A stretch of 45,571 nt of DNA from CAYWMQ01 sp964459635 (GTDB taxonomy: Bacteria; Patescibacteriota; Minisyncoccia; Phycocordibacterales; UBA12088). The DNA is taken from positions 1 to 45,571 of the forward strand of contig CAYWMQ010000006.1 of assembly GCA_964459635.1 (NCBI GenBank). The letters run 5' to 3'. Below are positions 45,352 to 45,571 of this stretch, piece by piece (position 1 is the first letter of the stretch; the number at the start of each line of letters is the position of its first letter). A program made the position numbers and the translations under genes. Below the pieces are notes generated by a model, which did not search any database, was not told where the DNA came from, and saw nothing but the letters and a program-made list of their open reading frames with translations.

Positions 45352-45571
45352 TTACTCGTCGTCGGCTGACCCTTCACCTGCGTCCGATAGAGCGCGCGCT
45401 CGGGCACGCCGGTCGCAAATCTGTTCACCCTTGCATTGGCAAATGTAGAGCAGTCCCAATCCTATCAGTCCAGCGCCTAGCGCGTACAGCGTGGGGTGTA
45501 CAACGACTCCGACCACGCCAATAAGGGCAAGGATGGCCCCGACGACGCATAGGGGTAGCAGCCACTTTGGG
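45352..45571 (-). CDS. Partial small membrane protein (C-terminal 72 aa)
   Basis: The minus frame is open from the right edge to TAA at 45352-45354. It reads KWLLPLCVVGAILALIGVVG, then VHPTLYALGAGLIGLGLLYI, two membrane helices, followed by CQCKGEQICDRRARARALSD and an acidic end (GSADDE). The N-terminus is outside the window. A strong terminator follows, supporting it as a real gene. The two-helix layout recalls the tiny membrane proteins at 28008-28567, without clear sequence identity. Three Cys after the second helix (CQCKGEQIC) could bind a metal. Confidence 0.65.
   Translation of the reverse strand, partial: PKWLLPLCVVGAILALIGVVGVVVHPTLYALGAGLIGLGLLYICQCKGEQICDRRARARALSDAGEGSADDE

Noticed and set aside
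1..45571. Recoding of TGA as Gly, as in some CPR lineages
   Set aside because: Several intact genes end in TGA, and no conserved protein contains in-frame TGA.
1..45571. Insertion sequences, prophage or plasmid genes
   Set aside because: No transposase, integrase, capsid, terminase or replication-initiator gene is recognisable; mobility is suggested only by short repeats.

Overview
The window looks like a stretch of a small-genome bacterium of the Patescibacteria/CPR type, most like Parcubacteria. This is an inference from gene content, not a phylogenetic result. The pointers are: a membrane-anchored protein with a Cys-rich DCGG motif, a PEGA-domain membrane protein, unusually short PheS and PheT, short intergenic regions, housekeeping starts mostly without a Shine-Dalgarno (SD) sequence, and isolated metabolic genes such as a lone purM. 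G+C is above half. TGA is used as a normal stop. There is one assembly gap of exactly 100 N at 31661-31760.

Layout. 0.5-9.7 kb holds a hypothetical protein, a GT4 glycosyltransferase, rodA, the DCGG membrane protein, a probable structured RNA gene (4388-4574, minus), a DnaQ-like exonuclease, a membrane-anchored alpha/beta hydrolase, a Nudix hydrolase, an Ada-like metal-binding-domain protein, rpmA, rplI and an S41 protease. 9.9-16.8 kb is a DNA-damage region: umuC carrying palindromic insertions, a lipoprotein, a UmuD-like protein without catalytic residues, a small HExxH protein, a DnaQ/GIY-YIG fusion, and lexA flanked by two nearly identical four-helix-bundle genes. 17-31.3 kb holds purM, two type I ABC exporters, a secreted nuclease, a truncated GH13 enzyme, pheT and pheS with a third four-helix-bundle gene between them, a three-gene operon of tiny membrane proteins, a PEGA protein and a GT2 membrane glycosyltransferase. 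31.4-35.4 kb has tRNA-Thr beside a tandem array and the gap, then a translation block (prfA, rpsB, tsf, a small membrane protein) and type B L31. 35.5-45.6 kb has an orphan with a consensus promoter, a coiled-coil lytic transglycosylase-like protein, a MASE1 hybrid histidine kinase, GlsB-like and other small membrane proteins, rplY, a PfkB kinase, a zinc-ribbon protein, a cluster of hairpins, two uncharacterised genes (one SWIM-like) and a partial membrane protein at the right edge.

The most striking non-coding property is a set of low-complexity purine/pyrimidine repeats between genes (three main families, roughly 7-base periodicity) that also supply the ends of some reading frames, plus several hairpin repeats, one of which sits in frame inside umuC. 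Many apparent long N-termini are translated from these repeats, so I moved several starts downstream. All calls come from reading the sequence by eye; no database search was run.
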